Assembly: GCA_025997955.1 (NCBI GenBank)
Contig: BNVH01000048.1
Location: forward strand, 1 to 28,855
DNA: 28,855 nucleotides
Reading direction: 5' to 3'
Source of the DNA: Synergistales bacterium
Lineage (GTDB): Bacteria > Synergistota > Synergistia > Synergistales > Aminobacteriaceae
Each line of letters begins with the position of its first letter. Positions within the stretch are counted from its first letter, which is position 1. A program made the position numbers and the translations under genes. A model generated the notes under the pieces. That model saw only the letters and a program-made list of their open reading frames with translations, did no database searches and was not told the origin of the DNA. This document shows positions 15,470 to 23,271 of the stretch, piece after piece.

Positions 15470-16300
15470 TTATTCCTCGAAACCTTCCACCTTTACGTTG
15501 AAGCTGTACTCGGGCGACGGGAACTGTCCGTCCAGCGACTCCTTGTGGAACGTGTTGAGCGCGGCTATCATATCGGCGCGCAGGTTAGCGAACAGCTTGA
15601 CGAACTTGGGCTTGAAATCCCCGTACATGCCCAGCATGTCCTGAAGCACTATGACTTGACAGTCAACGTGAGGGCCTGCGCCTATGCCCAGCACCGGAAT
15701 CTTCAGCGCTTTGGTGAGAGCCTTAGCTACGCCGCTCGGCACGCACTCAAGCACCATAGAGAAAGCCCCGGCGGCCTCTACCGCTTTGGCGTCGTCCAAG
15801 AGCTTCTTAGCTCCTTCGGGTGTTCCGCCCTGCACCTTGAAGCCGCCCAACTGACTGGTGGTCTGAGGCGTGAGGCCTATGTGACCCATGACCGGTATTC
15901 CGGCCTTGACCATGGCCTTTATGGTATCGGCGAACTCGACTCCGCCCTCTAACTTGACGCAGTCCGTGCCGCCCTCTTTCAAGATGCGGTTGCCGTTTCG
16001 GATAGCCTCCTCGATGCTGACGTTGTAGGAGCCGAAGGGCATGTCGCCCACGATGAAAGTGTTCGGCGCTCCCTTGACCACCGGCTTCATGTGATGGATC
16101 ATCTCATCCATCGTCACAGGCACGGTTCCGCCCAAGCCCAACATGACGTTGCCAAGAGAGTCGCCTACCAATATGACCTCCGTGTCGCTTTCGTTGATGA
16201 TAGTGGCCGTCGTGTAGTCGTAGCCGGTCACGTAGGTAAATTTCCGACCCTCCTCCTTGTACTTCTTGAAATCCAACACTGTCATCTTCTTCTTTGCCAT
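15470..16300 (-). CDS. panB: 3-methyl-2-oxobutanoate hydroxymethyltransferase (PanB)
   Basis: This 276-residue barrel protein carries the PanB residues in order: metal ligands D47 (LVGDSLG) and D86 (VGDMPFGSY), K116 and E118 (VKLEGG), and catalytic E185 (VLECVP). The signature IGAGPHVDCQVIVLQDMLG follows. PanB moves a hydroxymethyl group between methylene-tetrahydrofolate and 2-oxoisovalerate, giving ketopantoate, and is reversible. The frame is open to 16381, but the N-terminal extension is unlike the family, and GGAAG/GGAG ahead of 16300 gives the usual start. The gene follows the M20 amidohydrolase after 143 nt. Confidence 0.93.
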   Translation of the reverse strand: MAKKKMTVLDFKKYKEEGRKFTYVTGYDYTTATIINESDTEVILVGDSLGNVMLGLGGTVPVTMDEMIHHMKPVVKGAPNTFIVGDMPFGSYNVSIEEAIRNGNRILKEGGTDCVKLEGGVEFADTIKAMVKAGIPVMGHIGLTPQTTSQLGGFKVQGGTPEGAKKLLDDAKAVEAAGAFSMVLECVPSGVAKALTKALKIPVLGIGAGPHVDCQVIVLQDMLGMYGDFKPKFVKLFANLRADMIAALNTFHKESLDGQFPSPEYSFNVKVEGFEE

Positions 16301-16317
16301 AGCTCTCCGTCTTCCTT

Positions 16318-16346
16318 TCTTTATAATAGCAAGTTTTACCTTACAA
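16318..16346 (-). promoter_or_regulatory. Possible internal promoter before panB
   Basis: The 143-nt gap between the amidohydrolase and panB is A+T-rich near panB. On the minus strand it holds TATTATAA just upstream of the ribosome binding site, but no convincing -35. It also contains GTAAAACTTGC, close to GTAAAACTTAC at 7607-7617. Weak evidence only. Confidence 0.2.
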
Positions 16347-16443
16347 AAACTAAATTTATACCGCTGGCTCGCCGACTTCACTATAGTCTACATCAGCAAT
16401 ATTCCATAGACAAGACATGAGGCAAAATGACGGAATTTAAAGT

Positions 16444-17655
16444 CTATTTGCCTGCCCCAAGCATGGCGCAAGCGTATGAGCTCATCAGCGCGGCGCCTAT
16501 GGGGAGCACGTCGTCATCTATGTCAAAACGCGGAGAATGGTGCGGAGTCGTGGTTTTTTTCTCCTCGTTGCCCGCGCCCAAGAAAAAGAAACAGCCCGGA
16601 ATTCTAGTCTGGTAGAAACTAAAATCCTCCGACGACAAGCGCGGCGGCGCTTCTTGTATATCCTTCTCCCCGACGACAAGCGCGGCTGTGTCTTTAAACA
16701 ACCGCGTAAGAGCGGCGTCGTTGATAACTGGGTACGGATAGACTCCGTCGTAGCGAATATCCGCCCTGCAGTTATAAGTCATGGCGACCCCCTCGGCCAA
16801 GCGCCTGAAACGCTCTTCTAAGCTCTCATGGACGGCTCGGCTAAAGGTGCGGATTGTGCCTATAATTTCGGCTGTCTCAGGGATTATGTTGATAACCTCG
16901 CCGGCGGTGAGCTTTCCTACACTGGCGACTAATGTTTCTAGTGGGTCGGTCTCACGGCTTACGAGAGTCTGGAGCGCGAAGATGAAGCCGGCGGCGGCGA
17001 GAGTCGCGTCAATGGCAAGGTGAGGCATGGCCCCATGTCCGCCCTTTCCTTTGAATATAACCTTCCAAGCGTCAGAGGACGCCATCATGGGGCCAACCTT
17101 CCACTGCACTTTCCCGGTGGGGATCTCTGACCACAGGTGCATACCAGCGATAGAGGAGACTCCCTCTAAAGCGCCTTCCCTGATCATCCCGGAAGCGCCT
17201 GATCTTTGGCCGTGCTCCTCCGCTGGCTGGAAGATGAATCTCACACGTCCGCTCAGCTGAGCTTTCATCTCAGACAAAATCTCAGCCGCGCCAAGCAGTA
17301 TAGCGATATGGCCGTCGTGACCGCAGGCGTGCATGGCCCCCAGATTACGGGATTTGTATGGCAAGTCGCCCTCCTCGGTTATGGCGAGGGCGTCTATGTC
17401 CGCCCTAAGAGCGACGCAAGGGCCCGGTTGGCCGCCTACTACATCGGCAATGACTCCGACGGACGCGTCGCCTACGCCTAAACGGATGTCCTCCAAGCCT
17501 AATTTTTCGAGTCTTTCGGCGATAAGACGGCTTGTCTCAAACTCCCGCCAGGACAGCTCCGGCCGCCCGTGGATATAGCGCCGTAAGCGCGTCATCTCCT
17601 CAGCAAGCGACATCGCTTTGCTTTTGATCTTTTTAATGTCAACGTCAATGTCCAT
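16444..17655 (-). CDS. M20D-family amidohydrolase (N-acyl-amino-acid hydrolase type)
   Basis: The 403-residue metallopeptidase-fold enzyme shows the M20D pattern: ACGHDGH (C111, H113, D114, H116), QPAEE (E146, E147), GMHLW (H173) and HHSPRFDID near the end. A dimerisation domain lies around 185-300 (GKGGHGAMPH). Relatives hydrolyse N-acyl amino acids, hippurate or indole-acetyl conjugates to acid plus amino acid. The frame opens at 17667, but GGAGA lies inside those first codons and places the start at 17655. It follows iclR by 44 nt and precedes panB. Because pantothenate is an N-acyl beta-alanine, hydrolysis of it or a similar amide is an attractive inference. Confidence 0.9.
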   Translation of the reverse strand: MDIDVDIKKIKSKAMSLAEEMTRLRRYIHGRPELSWREFETSRLIAERLEKLGLEDIRLGVGDASVGVIADVVGGQPGPCVALRADIDALAITEEGDLPYKSRNLGAMHACGHDGHIAILLGAAEILSEMKAQLSGRVRFIFQPAEEHGQRSGASGMIREGALEGVSSIAGMHLWSEIPTGKVQWKVGPMMASSDAWKVIFKGKGGHGAMPHLAIDATLAAAGFIFALQTLVSRETDPLETLVASVGKLTAGEVINIIPETAEIIGTIRTFSRAVHESLEERFRRLAEGVAMTYNCRADIRYDGVYPYPVINDAALTRLFKDTAALVVGEKDIQEAPPRLSSEDFSFYQTRIPGCFFFLGAGNEEKKTTTPHHSPRFDIDDDVLPIGAALMSSYACAMLGAGK

Positions 17656-17699
17656 AAAATTCTCCATTTCTTATTGAGTGGTTATTGAGGGCTGTAAAT

Positions 17700-18443
17700 T
17701 TAAAATTGATGGTTACGCTCAATACCGGTAATGGTACTCTTAAGTGAGCTCTTTATCAAATCTAATCGTGCCGTCAATTTGGGTTTGTATCCAGTTACGC
17801 TGATGGCGCAAGTCGCGTAACCGGCTTTATCTAAAAGCGGCGCGGCCACGCAAAAAAGTCCTTCCGCAAGCTCCTCATCGTCGTAGGCGAAACCGAGAGC
17901 TTTTACGCGTTCTAACTCCTCCTCTAATTGTTTCCGGTCGATAATCGTGTTTTTTGTACGCTGGTCGTAGTTTAGCTTATCCAAAATGCCTTTTGGGTTT
18001 CGGGAGTACGCTATCAATACCTTACCTACAGCGCAGCAATTAGGGCTTATGATGTCGCCCACTCTTGGGACCAAACTCATTGTGGTCTGGGCATCCTTAC
18101 GCAAAATCGGCGTTGTGTTGTAGTCGATAAGCATTGACACGGTCACGGAAAAGCCCAAACACTCGGAGAGCTTCTGCGCCGGCTCATCTAAAACATTTAT
18201 TATTTCGGCCTGCATGTCGGTGTTTTGAGCCAAAAGATACAGCTTGCCGCTCAAATGATATTTACCCGTTTCCTCGTTGCGATATAGGTAGTGAGAGTTG
18301 CCAAGCGAGACTAAGATTCTCTGAACGGCTCCCTTGGAATAGCCGGAGAGGTCGATGATATTCTTCATGGTCAGGCTGTTGTGAGTGATAAACAGGTCTA
18401 ACACTTTCAAGGCTTTTTCGAGCGAGTTGTTTTTTTCCGGCAT
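17700..18443 (-). CDS. IclR-family transcriptional regulator
   Basis: The 247-residue protein has a winged helix-turn-helix (about residues 5-65, with LTMKNIIDLSGYSKGAVQRIL) and an IclR effector domain (about 75-240, with SPNCCAVGKVLIAY, DDEELAEGLFCVAAPLLD and AISVTG). This is the usual IclR size. It is the first gene of the minus-strand set, just upstream of the amidohydrolase, and probably controls it and the panB-panE-dctPQM genes in response to a small acid. No close ribosome binding site is seen; GGAG is 16 nt from the ATG. Confidence 0.93.
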   Translation of the reverse strand: MPEKNNSLEKALKVLDLFITHNSLTMKNIIDLSGYSKGAVQRILVSLGNSHYLYRNEETGKYHLSGKLYLLAQNTDMQAEIINVLDEPAQKLSECLGFSVTVSMLIDYNTTPILRKDAQTTMSLVPRVGDIISPNCCAVGKVLIAYSRNPKGILDKLNYDQRTKNTIIDRKQLEEELERVKALGFAYDDEELAEGLFCVAAPLLDKAGYATCAISVTGYKPKLTARLDLIKSSLKSTITGIERNHQF

Positions 18444-18468
18444 TATATTTTTTCGATCTCTCCGTCTA

Positions 18469-18490
18469 AGTAATATTACTAGGTAATATT
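18469..18490. promoter_or_regulatory. Operator-like palindrome and repeat upstream of iclR
   Basis: AGTAATATTACT (18469-18480) is a perfect 12-bp palindrome. Its GTAATATT core recurs at 18483-18490, 13 bp apart, just over one helical turn. It lies 26 nt upstream of the iclR ATG in the 78-nt gap after cdsA, the position expected for an autoregulatory operator. Confidence 0.45.
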
Positions 18491-18521
18491 GTATGTTTGA
18501 GCTATGAGGGCAAGCCGCTAT

Positions 18522-19340
18522 CTACGACAGAACCACTCCGAATACGAGATAAGTCAGGAGGCTGTTGAGCAAGATGCTGTCAAAGCGGTCGAAGAACCCT
18601 CCGTGCCCAGGTATGAGCTTGCCGGAGTCTTTAGCCCCCGTCTCCCGCTTGACAAGAGATTCCGCTAAGTCTCCGAGCTGTCCGGCAAATGCGCATATTA
18701 TGCCTATGAGAAAGAGCGGAAACGGCGGCTGCTCCTGAAAATAAATGATGGCCGAAATGGTCAGTATACTGCCGAGCGCGCCGCCTATAAAGCCCTGCCA
18801 AGTTTTTTTGGGGCTGACGCTTTCGCAAAGAAGTATGCTCCCCCAAAGGGAACCCACGATATAAGCCACGACGTCACAGCTCCATGTGCAGGCAAAAAGC
18901 GCCACCAAAATAAGACGCCCGGTTGGCAAACCGCGCAATAAAATCAGGCATGTCCAAGGCACTATTATAAAGAGTATCCCCGATAATATCCCCCCGGCGT
19001 TCTGTACGGCATTGCTCGTACCCTTGACCTGCCGCCTTGCCATCTCTATCAGAAAAACCACATAGAGCGTCAGCGAAAGAATAATTGTTATAGATACGGG
19101 CCTAAGTCCCTCGGTGGTGGAGAGCAATACGGCTATAGCGGAGAGATAGCCCACGCCGCGCGACAGATGAAACTGCGTTGACAAAAGGCGGTAGTATTCG
19201 TCAAGAGACAAAAGAGCCAACAGCGCCGCCACCAAAGCCCAAAGCCAACCTCCCTGCCAAAGGCTTCCGAGAATCCCAAACATCACGACCATTCCGCTGA
19301 TAGAGCGTAATAAGATATTTTTTTTATTCTGCGTAAACAC
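18522..19340 (-). CDS. cdsA: Phosphatidate cytidylyltransferase (CdsA)
   Basis: The 272-residue integral membrane enzyme has about eight hydrophobic helices and ends with the CDP-diglyceride synthase signature: LVKRETGAKDSGKLIPGHGG followed by FFDRFDS, near residues 228-255. It makes CDP-diacylglycerol from phosphatidate and CTP for phospholipid synthesis. Its length is normal. It is the last gene of the minus-strand envelope operon, 30 nt after the uracil-DNA glycosylase gene. Confidence 0.94.
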   Translation of the reverse strand: MFTQNKKNILLRSISGMVVMFGILGSLWQGGWLWALVAALLALLSLDEYYRLLSTQFHLSRGVGYLSAIAVLLSTTEGLRPVSITIILSLTLYVVFLIEMARRQVKGTSNAVQNAGGILSGILFIIVPWTCLILLRGLPTGRLILVALFACTWSCDVVAYIVGSLWGSILLCESVSPKKTWQGFIGGALGSILTISAIIYFQEQPPFPLFLIGIICAFAGQLGDLAESLVKRETGAKDSGKLIPGHGGFFDRFDSILLNSLLTYLVFGVVLS

Positions 19341-19370
19341 TGGTATCTTCCTCCTTAATCGGTCACTTGA

Positions 19371-19973
19371 TCAGTCAATTGAGTCAAGGCGCTTTTTCAA
19401 ATCTCGCACGTCGTGCCACGTCAATTCCTTGGGGCTGCCTTTGCTGCGCGAGTCGTTGCGCAGAAGATAACTCGGATGGAACATGGCGAACACCCAGATT
19501 CCGCGCCAGTCAAACCAACGTCCGCGAAGCGAGGTTATTCCCTCTGTGGTTTTTAGAATCCATTTTGCCGCCACCGCGCCAAGGCATACGAGTATCTTTG
19601 GGCGCAACAGCAAAAGCTGCGCCTCCAACCAGTCGCCGCAAGCCAACATTTCCTCGGGAAGGGGGTTGCGGTTTTCGGGCGGACGGCACTTCACCACATT
19701 CGCTATAAAAGCGTTTTCTCTGTCTATATCCCCGGACGACAGGATTTTAGTCAGAAGCCGTCCGGCTTCCCCCACGAAGGCCAAGCCTTTTTCGTCCTCT
19801 TCCGCCCCAGGCCCCTCACCCACAAAGACAAGGGGCGAGTAGACATTTCCCTGCCCAAAGACGGTATTTGTCCGTGTTTGACACAAGCCACATTTTTCGC
19901 ACGCGGCTACGCGCGCCCTTAGGTCTCCCCACGCGCTTTCCCAAGCGGCGTCATGTTTGGTTTTATCTGTCAA
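19371..19973 (-). CDS. Family 4 uracil-DNA glycosylase, [4Fe-4S] type
   Basis: This 200-residue enzyme carries the family 4 motifs: FVGEGPGAEED (about 50-60), with which water attacks the glycosidic bond, and the late HPSYLLR. The four Cys expected to hold the iron-sulfur cluster are C25, C28, C96 (VVKCRPPENRNP) and C112 (LACGDWL). It removes uracil from DNA. Its ATG overlaps the stop of the upstream P-loop gene by four bases (ATGA). Such enzymes are common in thermophiles and anaerobes that lack Ung. Confidence 0.93.
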   Translation of the reverse strand: MTDKTKHDAAWESAWGDLRARVAACEKCGLCQTRTNTVFGQGNVYSPLVFVGEGPGAEEDEKGLAFVGEAGRLLTKILSSGDIDRENAFIANVVKCRPPENRNPLPEEMLACGDWLEAQLLLLRPKILVCLGAVAAKWILKTTEGITSLRGRWFDWRGIWVFAMFHPSYLLRNDSRSKGSPKELTWHDVRDLKKRLDSID

Positions 19974-20836
19974 ATCGACACCTCGTTTATGTGTATATCT
20001 ACTTTGCTTACCTCTATGCCCGTGAAAAACGTCAGTCCGAGCGTTATTTTCTTTTGCAAAAGACGCGCGAGGTAGAGGACGTTTTTGTCGCCTAAGTGTA
20101 TATCGATTGTAAGTTCGACATTGAGGTTGTCCCCGTCCGGGATTAGGTCCAAATTCCGGACGCGCTTGACGTGTTCTCCGATGACAAGAAGACGTTTTGT
20201 CATTTCGATTATGGCCTCCTCGTCTATAGTCACCGCTCCGTCGAAGCTAAAGGGGGGCTTGACGACGGTGCGGCTCTCGTCCTGCCTTTCCTTTCCCTTG
20301 AAAAGGTCTTTGATCTGAGAGACTAATTTGCCGGCGAAGTTGCGCTGAATCTGCGTGCGCGAGACGGGGATGACGTGCTGCTTTTTCTCCCTGCGTTCTT
20401 TTATCGCGTTGTTTATGTCCTCCTCGGACGCCACTTCCGTTATTTGTATTATCTGCGCGGGCTCGTTCAGGCCGAGTTTGGCCGCTATTTTATGAAGCAT
20501 TTGGTCCGACGTCGCTATGACCATTACTCTACATGGCGCGTGAGATCTCAAAAAATCCAAAACCTCCCGGCGGTGCGAATCATACTGAAAAAGGGCGCGG
20601 CGAATGGCGCGCACGAGGTTTTTCTCGGACTTCGCGCTCCTGCCGGCCATTATCTGTCCCTTAGAGACAATCAGGCCGTCGTCTATGACAAAATCTATGC
20701 CGTTTTGACGCGCCACCTGAGAAGCCCGCTGGCTCTTGCCAGTCCCGGCCGCGCCGACAAAACCCAAAACCTCTATAGATTCAAGCGCTGCGGCCTCGGA
20801 GAGCGGCGTCATCTGAAAACTATTCTTCCGGCTCAA
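19970..20836 (-). CDS. P-loop NTPase-like protein with a C-terminal Asp23/Gls24-like domain
   Basis: The 288-residue protein has a nucleotide-binding loop, FVGAAGTGKS (K34, S35). An acidic IDDGLIV follows near 50, and MVIATSDQM near 112 could be the next strand. After a basic linker (about 150-190), the last 90 residues resemble Asp23/Gls24 proteins (ITIDEEAIIEM-like start, then alternating strands ending EVSKVDIHINEVSI). The function is not established; Asp23-type domains act in envelope stress or membrane-associated roles in Gram-positives. It overlaps the murA end by 17 nt and the glycosylase start by 4, so all three are tightly coupled. The domain call at the C-terminus is by eye. Confidence 0.7.
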   Translation of the reverse strand: MSRKNSFQMTPLSEAAALESIEVLGFVGAAGTGKSQRASQVARQNGIDFVIDDGLIVSKGQIMAGRSAKSEKNLVRAIRRALFQYDSHRREVLDFLRSHAPCRVMVIATSDQMLHKIAAKLGLNEPAQIIQITEVASEEDINNAIKERREKKQHVIPVSRTQIQRNFAGKLVSQIKDLFKGKERQDESRTVVKPPFSFDGAVTIDEEAIIEMTKRLLVIGEHVKRVRNLDLIPDGDNLNVELTIDIHLGDKNVLYLARLLQKKITLGLTFFTGIEVSKVDIHINEVSI

Positions 20837-22094
20837 GTGATATTTCAGCGCCGAGGGAGCGTAATTTTCCGTCTATATTTTCGTAGCCTCTCATAACGTG
20901 CTCGAGGTTTTCCACGCGAGTTTCGCCGCTCGCCGCGAGGCCCGCCAATATCAACGCCGCCCCGGCCCGCAGGTCTGTGGCCTGAACCGAGGCTCCGCTT
21001 AGACTTTTGACCCCCTGTATAACGGCGGTGTCGCCCTTTATTCCTATATTCGCCCCCATACGGTTGAGCTCCGCCGCGTACAGAAATCTGGCCTGAAAAA
21101 CACTCTCCTCCACCAAGCTGACGCCGTCGGATAGAGTGAGGGTCGCCACCATCTGCGGCTGCATATCGGTGGGAAATCCTGGATATGGCATGGTTTTGAT
21201 GGATATTGGGCTTAATTTTTTCGCCGCGTAAACGGTGACGGAATTCTCTCCGGCGTCGTTGGTATCCACAGAAAACGAAACGCCCGCCTCCTCTAACTTA
21301 GCCAAAAGAGCCGCTATGTGGTCAAGCGTCACGTCGTATACCGTAACCTCGCCGCCCGTTATGACGCCGGCCAAGATGTAGGTGCAGACCTCTATTCTGT
21401 CGGGTATCACCCGCATAGCGCAAGGCGCCACTTCCTCCATGCCCCTGACGCGGATATATCCGGTTCCTTCCGTGTCTATTCGGGCGCCCATGCTCCTCAA
21501 AAGGGCGGCCAGATTCTCTATTTCAGGCTCCCGCGCCGTGTTCTCTATTATGGTTTCACCCTTGGCCAAGACAGCCGCCATCATCAGGTTCTCCGTGGCT
21601 CCTACAGATGGAAAGTCAAGGTATATCCTACGCCCGCGCAGCTGCTGAGCCGAGGCGTGGACTCGTCCGTTCTTTATCTCGACGGAGGCGCCCATTTGCG
21701 TCAAGCCTTTTAAGTGAAGGTCTATCGGGCGGCTTCCTATAGAACACCCTCCTGGCAGAGGCAAAACGACGCTCCCGCATCGGGCCAAAAGCGGCCCCAA
21801 CACGAGAGACGACGCCCTCATCTTGCGCACGGACGCCTCGTCCGCGGCGTGGGATACCGTTTTAGGGACATCAAAGATTGTTTTGCTGCCGTCTTGCTTT
21901 ATAGACACGCCCAAAGAGCTGAGCAACTCCACCATCGTATCCACGTCCTGTAGCTTCGGGACGTTGTCGAGCGTCATTCTTTGCCCCTTGAGCAAGAGAC
22001 ATGCCGCCATCATAGGCAAGGCCGCGTTTTTAGCGCCCTGAGACCTCACCGCCCCGCGAAGCGGCGCTCCGCCTTTTATTCTCATGCTTTTCAT
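20820..22094 (-). CDS. murA: UDP-N-acetylglucosamine 1-carboxyvinyltransferase (MurA)
   Basis: The 424-residue enzyme transfers enolpyruvate from PEP to UDP-GlcNAc, the first committed step of peptidoglycan synthesis. K22-N23 in QGAKNAALP and the active-site cysteine C117 in LPGGCSIGSRPID are present, so the fosfomycin target residue is intact. The frame opens at 22259, but that extension would overlap wecB and is unlike MurA; GGAG 11 nt ahead of 22094 marks the likely start. It starts 46 nt after wecB. Confidence 0.95.
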   Translation of the reverse strand: MKSMRIKGGAPLRGAVRSQGAKNAALPMMAACLLLKGQRMTLDNVPKLQDVDTMVELLSSLGVSIKQDGSKTIFDVPKTVSHAADEASVRKMRASSLVLGPLLARCGSVVLPLPGGCSIGSRPIDLHLKGLTQMGASVEIKNGRVHASAQQLRGRRIYLDFPSVGATENLMMAAVLAKGETIIENTAREPEIENLAALLRSMGARIDTEGTGYIRVRGMEEVAPCAMRVIPDRIEVCTYILAGVITGGEVTVYDVTLDHIAALLAKLEEAGVSFSVDTNDAGENSVTVYAAKKLSPISIKTMPYPGFPTDMQPQMVATLTLSDGVSLVEESVFQARFLYAAELNRMGANIGIKGDTAVIQGVKSLSGASVQATDLRAGAALILAGLAASGETRVENLEHVMRGYENIDGKLRSLGAEISLEPEE

Positions 22095-22140
22095 AATATA
22101 ACACGCTCCAAACCGACACAGGCGGACCAAATGGCCGCGC

Positions 22141-23271
22141 CTACAAATTTTTGTCGGCGAAATAGGCTTTGATATGAGCGCAAATCCGCTCACTTGCCTG
22201 TCCGTCGCCAAAAGGGGATGTTTTTTTGGCGAAGGAATCGAAATATTTTTTGTTCTCAAGAAGAGCCAGACTTTCTTTTTCGATGCGAGACGTGTCCGTA
22301 CCTACCAAAACACCAGTCCCGTGAGAGATGGCCTCGGGGCGCTCCGATATTTCGCGCAGTATGAGCACGGGCTTTTTTAGGGCCGACGCCTCCTCCTGCA
22401 CTCCTCCGCTGTCGCTCAACAAAAACAAACTGCGGTTCATCGCGGCCACGAAATCTCGGTAAGACAGAGGTTCTGAAAAGATAACGCGGTCGTTTCCGCC
22501 AAGCTCCGCTTTTATCGTATCACGTACTATCGGGTTTTTGTGAAGCGGGGTGAGCACATAAAGCTCCGGGTGCGCGTCGAGTACGCGCGAAATCGCTTTG
22601 CATATATTTTTCAGTGGTTCCCCCCAAGACTCGCGTCTATGAGCCGTAAAGAGCAGAGTAGGCGCGCTTGGCGGCAGCGCGCTCAAAAAATCCGGCCGCG
22701 ATATGCCCGAAGTTTGGGCCAATATCCAAAACAGCGCGTCTATAACCGTATTGCCCGTTACGAAAATGTTTTTATTTTCGCGCGTTTCGGTTCGCAAATT
22801 TTGAGCCGCTTGCTCCGTCGGCGCAAAGAACAGCGAGGTTATTTTGTCGGTCAAAACGCGGTTGGCTTCCTCTGGGAATGGGCTTGCCAAGTTATGGCTC
22901 CGCAGGCCAGCCTCAACGTGACCTATAGGAGTATGCCGATAAAAAGCGGCCAGCGCGGCGCCGAGAGTCGTAGCGGTGTCACCATGCACCAAGAGCATAT
23001 CCTGTTCTCGCTCGCCCAAGAAGCTCCCCACGCCCTCCATGACGGCGGACGTGATATGTTCGAGCGTCTGCGTGTCTTTCATGACGTTCAGATTTATGTC
23101 CGCGCTGAGACCGAAGTCGCTCAGCGCCTGAGTCAGCATATCGGCGTGCTGGCCGCTTGCCAATACAACCGCTTCAAACGCGGCGTCGCGCGACAGGGCC
23201 AATATGACGGGCGCCATTTTGATGGCCTCAGGTCGCGTCCCAACTACGCAAGCTATCTTTATTGGCTTCAT
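22141..23271 (-). CDS. wecB: UDP-N-acetylglucosamine 2-epimerase, non-hydrolysing (WecB)
   Basis: The 376-residue GT-B-fold epimerase has GTRPEAIKMAPV at the N-terminus, VHGDTATTLG (D95), HVEAGLRS and PFPEEANR, and SGGVQEEA for UDP binding near the C-terminus. It interconverts UDP-GlcNAc and UDP-ManNAc for surface polysaccharide. The frame is open to 23364, but the real start at 23271 shares one base with the stop of the upstream gene (TGATG). Beside a WecA/TagO-like enzyme it suggests a ManNAc-containing envelope glycan. Confidence 0.95.
   Translation of the reverse strand: MKPIKIACVVGTRPEAIKMAPVILALSRDAAFEAVVLASGQHADMLTQALSDFGLSADINLNVMKDTQTLEHITSAVMEGVGSFLGEREQDMLLVHGDTATTLGAALAAFYRHTPIGHVEAGLRSHNLASPFPEEANRVLTDKITSLFFAPTEQAAQNLRTETRENKNIFVTGNTVIDALFWILAQTSGISRPDFLSALPPSAPTLLFTAHRRESWGEPLKNICKAISRVLDAHPELYVLTPLHKNPIVRDTIKAELGGNDRVIFSEPLSYRDFVAAMNRSLFLLSDSGGVQEEASALKKPVLILREISERPEAISHGTGVLVGTDTSRIEKESLALLENKKYFDSFAKKTSPFGDGQASERICAHIKAYFADKNL

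Noticed and set aside
22095..22259. 55-codon N-terminal extension of MurA
   Set aside because: It overlaps wecB, is unlike MurA, and the standard MurA start with a GGAG site is at 22094.
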